A stretch of 64,000 nucleotides of DNA. Source: Amblyornis subalaris (lineage: Eukaryota; Chordata; Aves; Passeriformes; Ptilonorhynchidae). The stretch is from contig JACAXG010000080.1 in NCBI GenBank assembly GCA_018881555.1, positions 2,011,314 to 2,075,313 of the forward strand. The letters run 5' to 3'. A program made the translations under genes and the position numbers. Positions 1 through 13,700 of the stretch are shown piece after piece (position 1 is the stretch's first letter; every line of letters begins with the position of its first letter). Below the pieces are notes generated by a model, which searched no databases, was not told the DNA's origin, and saw nothing but the letters and a program-made list of their open reading frames with translations.

Positions 1-1451
1 GCACTAAGGACAGAGGGTACNGGAACATCAAAAAGACCCTGTTTGAATAGGGGAAGGAAGGCTGGTTTGGAGTGTTTTCCATGTGTGTTCTCCACGAGCA
101 TCGCCTGACATGTGCCAGACAAATACCAGACCCCATCATTCTCCCAAGAATGTGATCATGATTGCAGTTCTCCATGGNTGTATTCCCAGTCTCGCTGTGT
201 TTTTCCCATCGCCATCCTGTGTGGGTGTGTGTGTAGGTGGAAGTCTGACTGACTGAATAAAAACCTCTGCCAGGGGAGAGGGAAGGGAAGGAAGTGCCTG
301 AATGCAGAGTGCAGAGCCAGGCCAGTGCCCCACGGCAGGTGAGGCTCAGTGGGGACCAGCCAAACCAGCACTGCCTAAGACCTGGTGACATTCCTGCCCT
401 TCCTCCCCACCTTCTAGTGTGTGTGACAATAAATCATTCCNACTCTGGAATCAGCTGTGGGTGAGGATCTGTGTGTGTGGAGNGAAGGGACTGGGAGAGG
501 GTCACCGGCACGGCAGGAGACGGCACAGGGAATGTGCCTGTTCATCCAACAAGGACGAAGCCAGCACTGGGCTTTCCCTGAGTGACAGTGCTCACNGCAG
601 CCCTGTCCCTGCAGTGCCTCATGAGCCACTCAAGCAGCTGGAGAGACCAGTTTGAAAATCCCTGTCTAATTCAACTTCTGAAGGACTCTCACTCCTCTCC
701 CTGACTTGCTGCTGNGGTTTCAGTTCTACTCCATGTCTGTGCCCGGGGCTTTTCTTCACCATTGGAAGATGGATAATAAATGTCCCCATTCCAGCAGCCC
801 TTTTTCTTCTGAGGAGGATTGGAGATGATCATCCCCTTTCTTCACTCTGGAGCAGAAGAAACTTTACTATTTTTCAGTGACTTTCTACTGAAAGAAGTGT
901 CCTGCCCTTTATAATCCCATAGCCAACAGAACCAGGCTGCAGGATCTGTAGTGTTACTGGCTTTAGGAAAATAAATGACTTGGGGGCTTGGGTATAAGTA
1001 AGAAAATACTGTTATTGCAACAAAGTGCATCCCACTCATGCAGAATAAACGGCACATGTCACTCGATTTTACACCTCACCAGTGACATTTGGGGTCACAT
1101 CTGCTGGGTCCAAATCTATTCAGGTATCTCTATTCTCCTGGCAGCTGGGAGTGGGTACCAAAGTCATACAGGCCTGGGGTGACCATCCCAAATTCCAGTT
1201 GTGCTGTCAGCCACATGGTGGTGATGCCTTTTATCCTCAGTCAACTCCAAATCCGCCCCCAGCGTGGAGTTAGGAAGAGGAAATGCTGCTGAAATCACCT
1301 TTGTGTCTAAGGCAAATCTTTTATCCCAGCCCAGCAGCGGCTGGGGGAGCGTTACGCGTGTCAGGCTGTCAACCCACACGCAGTAAAAGCCAAAACAGGA
1401 CACAAAGTTCCTATTAGGACACACCCCACTGCCCCCCTCCGCGGCACCCAC
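1..1451 (-). other. Intron 13 (5' part only)
   Basis: Sequence directly downstream of exon 13, cut by the window edge. Read-through in frame adds 12 residues (GGCRGGGQWGVS) before a TAA at 1414-1416. I saw no AATAAA or ATTAAA on the minus strand in this stretch. Nothing else is recognised. Confidence 0.7.
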
Positions 1452-1745
1452 CTCTGACCAGGAGCTGGGTGTGCTGCTCCAGCATGGCCGTGCTGTTGTG
1501 CTCGTTCTGGGCTCGGCACTTGTAGAGGCCACTCTGCTCCTTGGTGACGTTGGGGATGAGCAGAGTGAGGGAGATGGAATACCTGCCGGTGCTCCTGACC
1601 ACGGAGCCGTCCGGAGCCGGCGCTGAGGAGGGGTAGTACCAGGCCAGGTGGGAGTAGATGTACTTGGAGGCCCGGCAGGTGAGCTGGATGTCATTCCCCA
1701 CGATGGCCGTCACCCGGGAGGCTGTTTGCAGCCCAGACGGCACAT
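1452..1745 (-). CDS. kdrl: Exon 13: complete Ig domain 6
   Basis: Exon of 294 nt, acceptor ...ttcctcctag, donor gtgggt, phases 1 to 1. It starts DVPSGLQTAS (FLT1 DVPNGF, FLT4 IPDGF), then VGNDIQLTCRASKYIYSHLA, WYYPSS, YSISLTLLIPNVTKEQSG and LYKCRAQNEHNST, ending QLLVR plus one base. LTC and YKC form the domain disulfide, and NVT and NST are sequons. This is the family's large exon 13, after which FLT1 and KDR can terminate inside the following intron to make soluble receptors. The donor gtgggt is weaker than the others here. Exon 14 onward is outside the window. Confidence 0.95.
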
Positions 1746-4700
1746 CTAGGAGGAAGGGAAAACGTGTTTGGAATTAAATCCCGACTGAGATCTGTGGCTG
1801 CCTGGCTGCTACTCGGTGGTCACGTTCCCAAGGCCAGTGGTAACGGAATGAGCGAGGTTTGATGAGACACGTTCGCATGTGGAAAGGCACTGGAGCTGGG
1901 AATTAGGGAATTGAGTGCACCTCTCACAGCCCCGTGCTGACCTGTGCTAGTCCAGCCCTCAGGATTCTAAATCATCCCATTCCCAGGTGATGAATTGAAA
2001 GCTTATACATAGAAGGAATTAATGGACTGAGAGAGTTTAATCAAGAGCTGTTTCTACCCAGGTAGACAAATGTGTTTGTGAGCTCTTCCCTTTCTCTCTG
2101 CAATCAGGGCTGGAAAGTATTAATTGCATAGGAATAAAGAAACCCATTCCCATTCCTCAGGAGTAACACCACCTTCCCCACTGAACAGTCTTCTCCATCC
2201 TCTTAGTCCAACTGTGCCAATATTTATTTTCATCACATGTGCTTTGGTGAATATTTACTTGATCACTGATGGATTAACTGATCTAATGATGTCTAAGTCC
2301 TTGAGGCCCTTATATTTAGCAGAGAAATACTCTGAGTCATGACTCTGACCTAGCCACAAAAGAGTGAGCTGTTTCTCGCTGTATTTTTAGTAACTTTTCA
2401 CTCCAGAAAAAAAAAAAATTCAATTTTCCTGAGGTGGCAAACCGAGTCCTTTTGAAAACAAGAAAAAGTGAGTCAAAGGCCAGAGCCAGGCCTGCAGACA
2501 CATTCCTGCTGCTGCATGGGCTGCCAGAGAGCTGCAGTTAAACTGAGGCTGGAATACCCTCTATTCCCNCTTCATTCTGTTAGTTTTAGGGATCTATCCA
2601 CCTGAATGAAAGTGCNTGGATAACCACGGGGACCTGGAATCATTCTGCTGTCTGTTAGGTCGGGATTTCCAAGGAGTTCTCCCTGGAACAGGAACAGTGT
2701 CTGCCCTAAATGTGAGAGATTGTTCCGTACCAGGCTGTTGGCGAGATGCTTTCTCAAGCCAGGATGAAATGGGTGGGACTTGGACAGGGACAGAAGTTAA
2801 AGCAGAGCAAGTGTGCACTGCCAATTCCACCTGGGAGCTGGAATTCAGCTGGGGGCTCCCACTGCAAACTCCTGCAAAAAGTTCTGCAGAAGCTACAGTG
2901 GAGCACAAATAGCGAGGCTGTTGAAATAACCAATCTGCCTTGTAATAAACCATATATTATATAAAATACAGAGCCCTGGAGGAGCTTTCAGATGTGATTA
3001 AAAGTCTCTCTTCTTCACAAGTCATCTGGAATAGAACCCATGAGCTTTGCTTCATGCTTTTTAAAGATTGGCACCAGAAATACTTGACAAAAGATCCAAA
3101 AAAGAGAAGAGACCCCTCAGGCCACAGCTGTGGAAATTGTTATTTTTCTCTTCTTTCTCTGTCCTGAAATTCCAGTTTCCTCTCTGCAGGGTGTTGTTGG
3201 GCTCCGTTGCTCTCTCCTGGTGCCAGCTGTGTGCTCAGGCTGCCTCGTGTGACACATCCTCTCCTCACTCCTGGTGTCCTGTGCTTCCAGCATGGCAAAA
3301 TGGGGCAAAATGCTGCTTCTCAACGTGGGGGGAACGGCTGAGGCCAGAAAAACCTCTCTGAACAGGACAAATGGAGAGGCAGTGAAAACAGAGGATGTGG
3401 CACGAGCAGCATTTCACATCTCTCCTCCATGCCCCAAACCACAATAGGGGACAAGTGCTGCATCCCAGGGGATAAGGCACTGCCTTGGGCTGGTGCAAAT
3501 CCCCACTGAGTGGGATGTGTCCATTCCAAGCCCTGAGTTGTAAGGATGCTCCATAATTCTCCTTTGCTGCTGGACTCAAAAGTTGCAAGTTTTTTTTCTA
3601 CCAACTTAACATTCTGGGAGCAGAGGCCTGGCTTGTTTTTCTTATCATTCCTTCTCCTGNCATTTTTTATTTAGCATTTTGAATATTTTTAGCTGGAACC
3701 TGTGCTTTTCTCTCCCATCTTGTTTGCCTTTCAAGCAGCTCTTTCAGCTCCAATAGAATATTCATCGATTTTCATTGCAGTGGAAGGAAAAAGNGAGGGG
3801 GGAAAAAAAAAAAGTTGCTCTCCTCTCTCTTCTCTTGCTCTCCCCTCTCTTTTCTCCTCNTACCTGGATTATCTGGGGAGTAAGTGCAGNTTGGAGAGCA
3901 CATTATAAATCAGTTCATCTCGTAGACTGCTTTGCTTACATAATCCTGGGCCTGAGCAGTGATTAACTCCCTCTCCCTGAACAGATACAGTGTTTTAGAA
4001 GACTCCTAATAAGTTGGCTAAAAGAATTCACCATGGGGCCTTTTCCCTTTTATCAGCAGTCACCAAACATTTGTCTTTGGTGTTGTATTACAGTGTAGTA
4101 GCTGCGAATTTCCCTCTCCACCGCGCGGGATTCCACGGCAAAAGAGGGAAATGAGCCATTGGGGGGAGTTAAAAAGGCAGCATAAATCAAAGGCGAGTCT
4201 GGCTCCATTTGTATTTACAAGGAATTAATTGTTTTTAATTTCCTGTGCTTTGCACAGTAATCTGTGTAATTCAAAACTTCTGCTCGTACCCAGATTCCAG
4301 CGCCGTGCCTGGCAGGGTGGGGGTTGCCATCGGGAGTAGGGATGTAGGGAAGGATGAGCCCCGCCATGGGGAACGGTGGAGCCTGTCAGGAATCCTGTCA
4401 GCACGTCAGGAATTAGCAGCTTGGAGTGGCACCCAGTCCTACAAGAGCTCGGCTCATCCATTGTTCTGCTATCTGAGAGCAGATTTCTATCTCCTCCTGG
4501 AAATGCAATATTTTCTTTCTGGTAGAAATCTTTAACCCCATTTTTCTCAGTTGTCTTTGCCATCAGATAAACCATTGAAAAAAGGGCTTTTGTTATTATT
4601 TGTTATTCTTATCATANTTCATTTAAAGTCCAAGAACGCTCAGAGTTTTCAGATGGGTGGGATCCCACTTTGCTGAATGTGGCCAGACAAAGGCTGGAAT

Positions 4701-7700
4701 TTGATTTACTCTGGGCCTGCAGCAATACGGAGCTGCCCTTTCCAAGGTGCAGAGCAGAGATTAGGAGCTAAATAACACTTGTCCATGGCAGAGAATCCCT
4801 CCAGGAGACACCAGGCCAGCTTTTCACTGCACTGGGAAGTTTGGAGCCTGCCTGGAGTGTCCTTTGGAGCTGGAGGTGGACAATGACATTTCAGAGCATC
4901 TGATGGCTCACCCGAGGCTCAAATGGGAACAGTGGAGTCAGAGCAGTGGGAAAGGCAAGCAGGGACAGATCTTGATTGGAGTGACACAAATAAAGATCCT
5001 GGAATAAGAGTTAGGCCAGGGCACGATGGATAAAGCTCTTTAGGAGAGACTTCCAGAGGGACAGTGACAGGAGGGGCTGTCACTGCACGATGAGACCCTC
5101 ANCACGCTGGACCCCTTATATGGTTTGGATTCCGAGTGATCTCCAAACCCTGCTGACCCNTCACGAAATGAACTCTGCTGGCAGAGAAAGGATTTAAAAA
5201 TAGAGCCCAGGGCTATTTCTGGTGTCCGTGGGAGTTTGTGTGGGGGCTCTGCAGTGGAAGAACAAAATGCTTGCTGACATTATTCCACTGGGATAAATTC
5301 ATTTCTCTGAAATTCAAGTGGTGGTGATGAAAACATCAGGCTGAAGTGATCATGTCCCCAGAGAGCCTGGACAACACCTGAGGAAGTTTCCCTGGAACTC
5401 TCTGTGTCCCGGGAAAACATCTCAACCCTGACCCAGTGCAAGAGGGTTTTGAGGGAGTTCAGCCTCTGCATCATCTTCAGATTTCCCAGGGAGAAGTTAT
5501 TTAAACCCAATTCAGCCAAAAGGNTGGAAAGCAGCTCAGGGAGCACCAGCTCATTTGTGGCTAGGAGAGAATGGGAGATCAGATCTTCAAAACCAACGAA
5601 TTGCTGAATTAATTGTTGGGTGCCACAACCTGCAGCTGCTCTGCAGAGAGCTGTGAAGTGCTACAAACATTTCCCAGTGTCCTCAAGTGTCACTCATGAG
5701 CTCTCAGGCTCCATCCCAGCCCTCAGCTCAGCCTTTAGGCTCACCCTGCACAGAATTAACCAAAACCATGAAGTGACCAGCTCAGAGCCTTGTGCTGTTG
5801 GACTTGCTCTGCCCGGACCCTCCCAGGCTGTCCCTGAGCGTCCCTCCAACACTGACACGGGAGAAAACTCCTGCTGAGGGTAACCTGGAGCCTCCTCCAG
5901 CTGTTGCCAGGTGTGAGGACGACCTGCAGAACTCNCCACAGCCTGGCCCTGCTGCAGGAACCCACAGAGGGGACCCTCACGTGGGGAAAGCAGGAGCAGG
6001 TCAGTGCTGCTGTTCTACTGCTGCAACATGACCTACTTTAGCATCAGGAGGGCCACATTTAGAAAGTTTGCATTCCTTTCTAATCCATAAACACCACTAT
6101 TTTTAAACGCAGCACTTCTAAAACCAGTCATGCTCGGTCAGCATCTGCCTCTTCCCCAGAATGGCACAGGCTCCCAGTTTTCCCTTCACAGGCAGGAATA
6201 AATCTGTCCTGCCGAGCCCCGTTCACCTCCTGGTCTGTTTGGTGGAAACATTCCCACCATGACCACTGTCAGTAATTTTGACCAGTGATTCATTTCCTTC
6301 GTAATTAAAACTGCATGATTAAAACATTTGTGTCTCAAAACATTGCTAGATTGATCTTAAAATAAAAAATGTGAAATATTAGCCCACTGTGGGTGGAAAA
6401 AAAACCCTGCATAACTTTCTTATTAAAATAAACCAGAGTTGTGAAAGGTGCATGGAGTGATCCAACCCTTTGGATCTGACCTTGTGCTCGTTGCTTTTTC
6501 AGATGCTGAAGCTTTGGGTTTAGTCACCAAGAGTTGCAGTTCCNTGGATAGTTTGGGAACACACAGCTATGGATAACCCACCCAAACATAACAGCTAGCA
6601 GAATTCCCAGCAGGACCAGCCCATGTGGACACTCAACACTTGGAAGTGGTGAGGTGTAAAATTAATCACTGGTTTTCAGCCTGCCTTGGACATCTTGGGA
6701 ACCTCATATCTGAGCTGTACCTCCCAAAAATGCACCTTGAAGGGCGTTTTCCTAAGTAAATAAGAGTTAGAGCTTTGGGAAATATCTTTTGGAGGCTGAA
6801 ACCTTCTCCTGGCTCCATGGGGGCAGCACAAAGGAGCTCTAATGGAGGTGAACCCTTTCCCCTGCATGGCACCAGCTTCGTTATTGTTGGGTGGCATTTT
6901 TCCTCTTGGCACTTCATGGGAACACTTTAGTGAGCCTTTTTTTGGGCAGCATGATTTGAAAGGTGCTGGATTCCTTTGGAGCAATGGAGCCAAGCAGCCC
7001 AGGAGGGAAGAGAGGCACAGGAGTGCAGATCCCTGCCACGATCGAGCCTTGCCCTCCCAATGTGCTTCATGGGCAAGGAACCAAGCAGTGAGAATCAGAC
7101 ATTTACTTTCCAGGACGCTTCTGCACTCTTTGTTCTAAAAATCGATATTTTGATTCAAATCCTGCCAGCCAACATCCACTCATGCTGAAAGCGAGCACAG
7201 AAATGTTTTGGTTTGTTCCGGGCGAGCACTCGAACAAGGCTGTCCCTGCACTCTCCTCTCTTTTGAAGCTCCCATCTCTCCTAGGAGCATTATGCAGATC
7301 TTGATCTCACTGCTGAAGAATGGCTCTGGTGAAAGGTTGGGCAGATATTTGCGTGGCTTTGTGTTCTTTGGAGAAGCAGCGTGTCCACCTCCTCCTGCAC
7401 AAAGGGCGCTGCAAAGGGCAACAGCCAGGCAGGGATCCAACGTCCCGGTGCCGCCAGCCCTGCCTCCTGGCCCTGCTCCCCTCTGCTGCATGTGCTCACT
7501 TCACTGGGGACCAACCTTCCTCCTGAGCCACGGAGAGGCCTCTGGAACACTACAAAGGACTCAGCTTTGCCAGAGGTTTCCCGAGGACAGCGCTCACGTG
7601 TCACCAGTGTTGCCTTAAGACACAGACAGGGCGACTTGGGGCTGCATCTGCAGCTGGAAAGGGCAAAAGGGACTCTGGGTCTGATGCTGGACACGTCCAA

Positions 7701-10700
7701 CNGAGCTGGGCAGGACCCAGCCTTGTGTGGGATGAAGAGCCTGGGAGTGTGGGATCGGGAGCGCTCCGAAAACACAACANGCAGGGACTGCCAGGAGCCT
7801 GAAGGAGCACTCACCATGTCCAACTTCCAGGGAAATCAGACCACNAGCATCCACCCTTTGGGTGGTGTCTCTGTGGCTCACCTGACACGTAGAACTCGAT
7901 GCTCCGCTCCTCCTGGCCCACCTTGTTGGAAGCCACGCAGTAATAGATTCCCGAGGCACTGCTGTTCTCCGTGCTGAGGCTGCTCACGATCTGCCAGGAA
8001 AAGGGAAACAAGGAAAGGCTCTGAGTGGGGGAGCCTTGGCAGAGAGTGGGTTATGCCAGAAAAGCTGTTAGGAAAGTTGTTTCTGATTAGTAATGGGTGA
8101 AGGTCATGGACAGGAGTGTTCCTGTTTGAGTTTTGGTCTCTCATTGTGTCACATCATCTCAGGCCAGCTAATTCTCTTCCCTCCTCATTCCTAAACCTTC
8201 CCTTTCCTTTTATTCCTGTCTTACCCACGAAAAGCAGAGTTCTCCTTTGAGAAACTGCCAAGGTCTTTGTGTGACAACATCAGCAAAAAGCTGAAGGGAA
8301 GGAGCTGCAGGATTCATCCAAACGCAATCTCACATCCATCTCTTCTCTTTCCTGCTCTTCAGCTGCGGGTGAGTCCACCTTTGCATGGGAAGCAGGTGGT
8401 TCACATGGATGTGGTACAAAGGATTGCAGGATTTGGCCTTTCTCCTCGGAGAAGGGAGGGAAGGACGTGGCCCCTTCGGGCCTGGGAGCCCCTTGATTCC
8501 ATGGCCCTCCCTCGGAGCCGCACCAGGACTCGCTCAGTGAGGAAGGAAGCTCGGGAGAAGCTGCCAGTGCTGCAACACTTGGCAAATGCAGAAAGGGAGG
8601 ATCACGGAGAAGGAAGGAACACTTNTCCCGAGCTTCAACACACAGGAGAAGGAAGTGCTTCTGTTACTCACGAGGCTGAACTAAACGTGTCCTTAAAATC
8701 CTGTGTTCCTTGAACATCCCAAGCCTGCCCTCAGTACGGAGCAGCCACNAGGCCCTGCCCTGTCCCTGTCACCGGGCAGCGTCACAAACTCACACAGGAC
8801 TATGCACAGATCATGGCTTTAATTATTCCTTGTATTCCTTTGGACTCTTAGCAGGAAAACAGGGCCTGACCCACCAAGACAGAGATGTTCTGCAGGATTA
8901 CTCTGCTTGCCCTGCAGCCATTCACCTGAGGAGCTCTGAGCCCTCACATTTGGAACAAATATCACTTTCTTTGCCATTCTCTCTAAGGCCTTTGAGAATC
9001 AAAACTCATAACACCCTCTGGCCCTTTGTCCTTATCTCCAGAGAGCTCTTTGAAGTGCACAGAAGCATCTCTGGACTTTCTTTTTAATATCCTAAACTAA
9101 ACTCACACAAGACATTCCTTTACCCCTCATAAAGCTGCTCCATGAGTGTGTCTATAGCTGTGTGGGATGTATTTTCTGAGTTATTTCAGATTTGCTGAGA
9201 TCTGGCACTTCAAATCCCGCAGGGAAATGAGTTCCAAAGGTTTTGATCCCATGTGCATTTGACATTCCAACGGGGAACATTTTCAGCAGAAGAACGGGTG
9301 AGTGGAAAAGTCTTTCCTTTTCACNGGCACCAAACACAAGAATAGGGAACCCCCAGATTTCGGGGTGAAAAAGGAGAGCAGCAAGCCCAGCTCCCTCTGG
9401 TGTCCACCAAAGCAAGCTGAGCAGTTCTGAGTGATTTATGATGTGAAAATAGCTCTGCCTTGGCTATAAAACCCCTGGAGCAGCAGCCTGCTCCTCCTCC
9501 CGGTGCTGCTCTGATGCCACAGGCTGTTAACAAGCACATGTTCAGAGCCCTGAGCTGCAGACACTGCCTTTGGAATTCCTGCTCCAGCAGGACCAACATC
9601 TTCCCATGATTGCTGGATCTGAGGATTTTATGTTTGGGAATAGCAAAAGCCAATATAAATGTACGTGCTGGGGACAGAAGGGGATAAATTTGGACAGCTT
9701 TTTAACAGCAATTAGTCTTCCTAAGTGACAGCTCTAGATAGGAAGTGGAGGATAACGCTGCAGAGCCAGTCAGAATCATAAAATATCCATGTTGGAACAT
9801 GTCCAAAGTGTGAGGGGTGACACTGGGGCTCTTCTAAACACTGATGCAAGGCCTCAAGCTGTTTGGTGGCCCAGAGGTAAATGCTCATGAACACACACAC
9901 ACACACAGATGCTGACATCTCCAGCTCCATAACTCAGGAGAACNCTGGCAGAGGAGTGGGAATAAAAAAAGAAGGAGCAAATAGCTATCCTGAGACCTCA
10001 TCGGAGCTAATCTCAGTTGTGTCTAGATATGGAGGTGAAAAAAATGTTCAGTGATGGTGGGAAACAATCTGGGGGCAAATTCGTGGGAAAAAAAGCTGCT
10101 GAGGAATAGAGNGAAAGTAATTTTCCCGTTTGCATGCTCAAATCCCCGTTGTGCACTTGGACAGCAGCTCGTGACACACCTGAGCACCAGAGATAAGGCA
10201 CTTCCCTGACTTGTCCCGGAATTAGCACCTCCCAGGGCCCTCCAAACGGTGACTTTGAAACCAGCAGCATCCAGCAGAGATCAGTGTGTGATCTCAGAGC
10301 TGGAAATTCAGGATTTGGAGTGATTTTCTTGTAGTAAGATGAATCCCTCGAAATCATTCTCCNTGAAGATTTCACCCCAGCTGTGTGCTCCTGTGTGCTC
10401 CCTGCAGGGGCACAATCCCAGAATCTGGGGACCTGTAGTGTAGAGTGGAAAAATTCTGAGGGGATAATCCCTATGTGCACCTGGAGAAGTATTTTCCACT
10501 CCTGGAATCAGAGCTAGGATAGAAAAGTTTGAGACCTGTTGGAGTAAGGCCAGAGGAGGCCCTGGAGCTNCTCCAAGGGCTGGAGCCCCTCTGCTCTGGA
10601 GCCAGGCTGGGAGAGCTGGGGGTGCTCACCTGGAGAAGAGAAGGATCCNGGGAGACCTCAGAGCCCCTTCCAGTGCCTAAAGGGGCTCCAGGAGAGCTGG

Positions 10701-13700
10701 AGAGGGACTTGGGACAAGGGATGGAGGGACAGGACACAGGGAGTGGCTTCCCCCTGCCAGAGGGCAGGGTTAGATGGGATATTGGGAAGGAATTGTACCC
10801 TGTGAGGGTGGTGAGGCCCTGGCACAGGTTGCCCAGAGAAGCTGTGGCTGCCCCTGGATCCCTGGAAGTGTCCAAGGCCAGGTTGGACAGGGCTTGGAGC
10901 ACTCTGGGATAGTGGGAGGTTCCCTGCCCATGGCAGGGGTGGGACTGGATGAGCTCTAAGTCCCTCACACCCCAAACCCCTGTGTGATTCCCTGATCCAA
11001 GGCAGGGCTCACCCCACAGCTGCTCCTCTTGCCTTCTGCTCAGAGCCCCGAGCACAGCTCTCTGTGCTGAGCCTGGACAATGGTGCTGATGTGAAACCTG
11101 CGACTGCCTNGAACCTTTGTATCTCTGCCCTGAAAATGCCATTAATGAACTGTTTACAGCCTGGGAATGTGCATTTCCAGCTTCCCTTCCACCCCTGTCC
11201 TAGAGCAGTGACACGTTCCCAGCTGCCAGTGTGCTGCAGCCACAAACCAGGGGCTGTTCCAGCCTCGGCTCCTGTGCAGGCAGCCCCGGGACAATGGTAA
11301 TTAATAACAAATTATTGGCATGTAGTGTCTAGACATCTTCCTAGTGGGAGCTGGATGGGATCCTGGGAGTTCTCTGCATACCAAACACCACACACCCCTC
11401 GGACCGGCTTGGATTGCCTGTGTTGGATTTGGAATTAAGGGCTCCATTTCCTATTACTTAACCTAAAGGCCACCCAATACTGCGAGCCCAGAGGAGGGAT
11501 TATTAGCTAATAAATAATTACTAGGGAAAGAATAAACTAAGTTCAAAACTCAATAAGAAAAGGAATAAAATGACTGATCNCTGAAGAACAGCTATGACAA
11601 GTAAATAGAGCTTGCTGCTGGGAAAACCCCTGATGGAATAGCTCAATAAAGTCCATATGTCCTGCACTGTAATGTTCCCGAACTGATAAAAATAAGTTAC
11701 TTTAGAAGCAGCCAAGTAACATTCCACAGCCGTGTGCCATGAGTGTTTTCAGACATCTTGTAGTAAGGACAGAGCAACAAGACCTTTTATGAAGCTGGAG
11801 CCAGCATGAATTAATATCTCTTGTTATTCCTTGCTTTCCCTTTCCTTTGTCTAATCCCTGCCCCCGAGAGCTGTGGTTAACAATCCTTTCTCTTTCACTT
11901 CGTTAGCTCTCCGTGGGCGAGGACGAGGAGTGGAAAACGTGGGTGGAAAACTTCTCAGCTGTCTCACTCTGGCGGAGCTGGGCTGGAGGTGGCTGCAGGG
12001 AGATGGAATCAGAGCAACTTCACCAGGGACCCCGCACAGAAAACATTCAGCTGACTCCTAATCCATCTCCTTGAGTGGCACACAATAACACTTGTTTGCA
12101 TGGCCTGACAGTCCCGAGCCAGGGTTTGAGTTCATTCACTCCAAACATGCTAAAGGATGGACTGAGGATGTGATAAGGGAAGTCTGGGAGTTGGCTGAGA
12201 ACTTCCAGCTTTGCTCCCCTCTGTGGCAGGGGGTGTTTCCCTCCCTGTGCAAGGAGAGCCACCAGTGCCTTCCTCAGGGTGAGCAGAGCTGGTGGTCAGG
12301 AAAGGTGCTGGACTGGGCTGGAAACTGGGCAAAACTGGAAGTTTGAGGTGCCTCTGGAGGAGCTGTAGTATGGATGGACTGATCATCCTCTGGCACCGGA
12401 GCAGGNGGGTAAATCCTGGCTGGTCCTGAGCAATCACCACCCCTGCTCCTTCCTCACACCCAGGGACTGCAGAGAATGGATTTAGGAGGACAAGGAAGAC
12501 ATTTCTGATGTCCCTGCTGCTGGCCAGGCTGTCCCCAGACCTGCCAAGGACAGTGCAGTGTAGTCCATGTGCTCCTGTGCCTGGGAAGTGCCTGAAGCAC
12601 CTGGGCTGGTCTCCCAAAGAGTGGGATCTGTGTCCCAAGGCCCTCGGTGTGCCTGTCCCCCTGCCCTGGCAGAGCCTGGCGTGCCAGGGCTGGAGCAGCT
12701 CCCTGGGGTGACAGACTGGAACAGCCCGGCTGAGCTGCTCACACACTTTTCACCAAACACATCCCACTGCTCTAATGTAGTCTTTTTGTTCCTTCAGGAG
12801 GTCTAAACTTGGCATTTTTGGGTCAGTTTTCTTGAGTGGTTGTGAATTTCACCAGCAGAAACACCCACGTGGCCAGGCCACTCTCATATAGACATGAAAG
12901 GCAGAAAAGAGATGAAAAGAACCCCCCAATGAGGACTGAATTATGTATGAGTCTTGCTATTCTCTTCTGCTGGTCCCAAGCTCAGGCCAGTTTGTTATTT
13001 TGCTAACAGAAAAGAAAATAAAAGAGCAACCTAGCTCCTTGTGACTTGAAAATCAGGCAATTCCTNCAGTCATGGGTGTTACACCTGGTGTGAAAAAACA
13101 GGGTTCAGAGGAGCCACACAGTGCTTTAAATCACAAAGTGAAAAGTTCAGTATTGACTCAAAACCACTGGGGAAATGAAACCCTCACAATGCAACTGCCT
13201 CAACCACAATTTCACCAAGACTTCAGTGAAGTCCATCAGAACCTCAACCATAACCACACGTTTTTCCTTAGGAATGAGACTCAGCCTCTAGAAGGCAGGA
13301 GGAGGTGAAATTCACTTCTCTGTCTGTGGAATACTAATGGAATAATCATGATGAGGATGATGAGAAGAGAGCTCAATTTGACAAGCCCCTTCTGCCAAGA
13401 GATGTCCNAAGAGCTCCACGTGATCCAAGAGCACATCCAGCACCNGTGGCTTGCTGGAAAACCCTGTGCNNGCTGCCCTGCCAGCTTGCTTGGAGCCCTT
13501 TCTGGATCTGGTGATTCCTGGGGAGTTGTTCCCATATTTTCAGCAGCTCTAAACAGTCCGTGCAAGTTTTCACATGTGGCTGGACCAGCATTTATTGCTG
13601 CAGCTCCCGAGGGTGAGCTCGGGGATGCTGAGAAATCCTAGAGCCCAGGGGAATTCCACCTTCTGCCCCAGACTCCAGTGCTCGTGGGACAGGCTCAAAT

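Noticed and set aside
10471..11142. 223-residue minus-strand frame
   Set aside because: Shadow of the CR1 copy read backwards.
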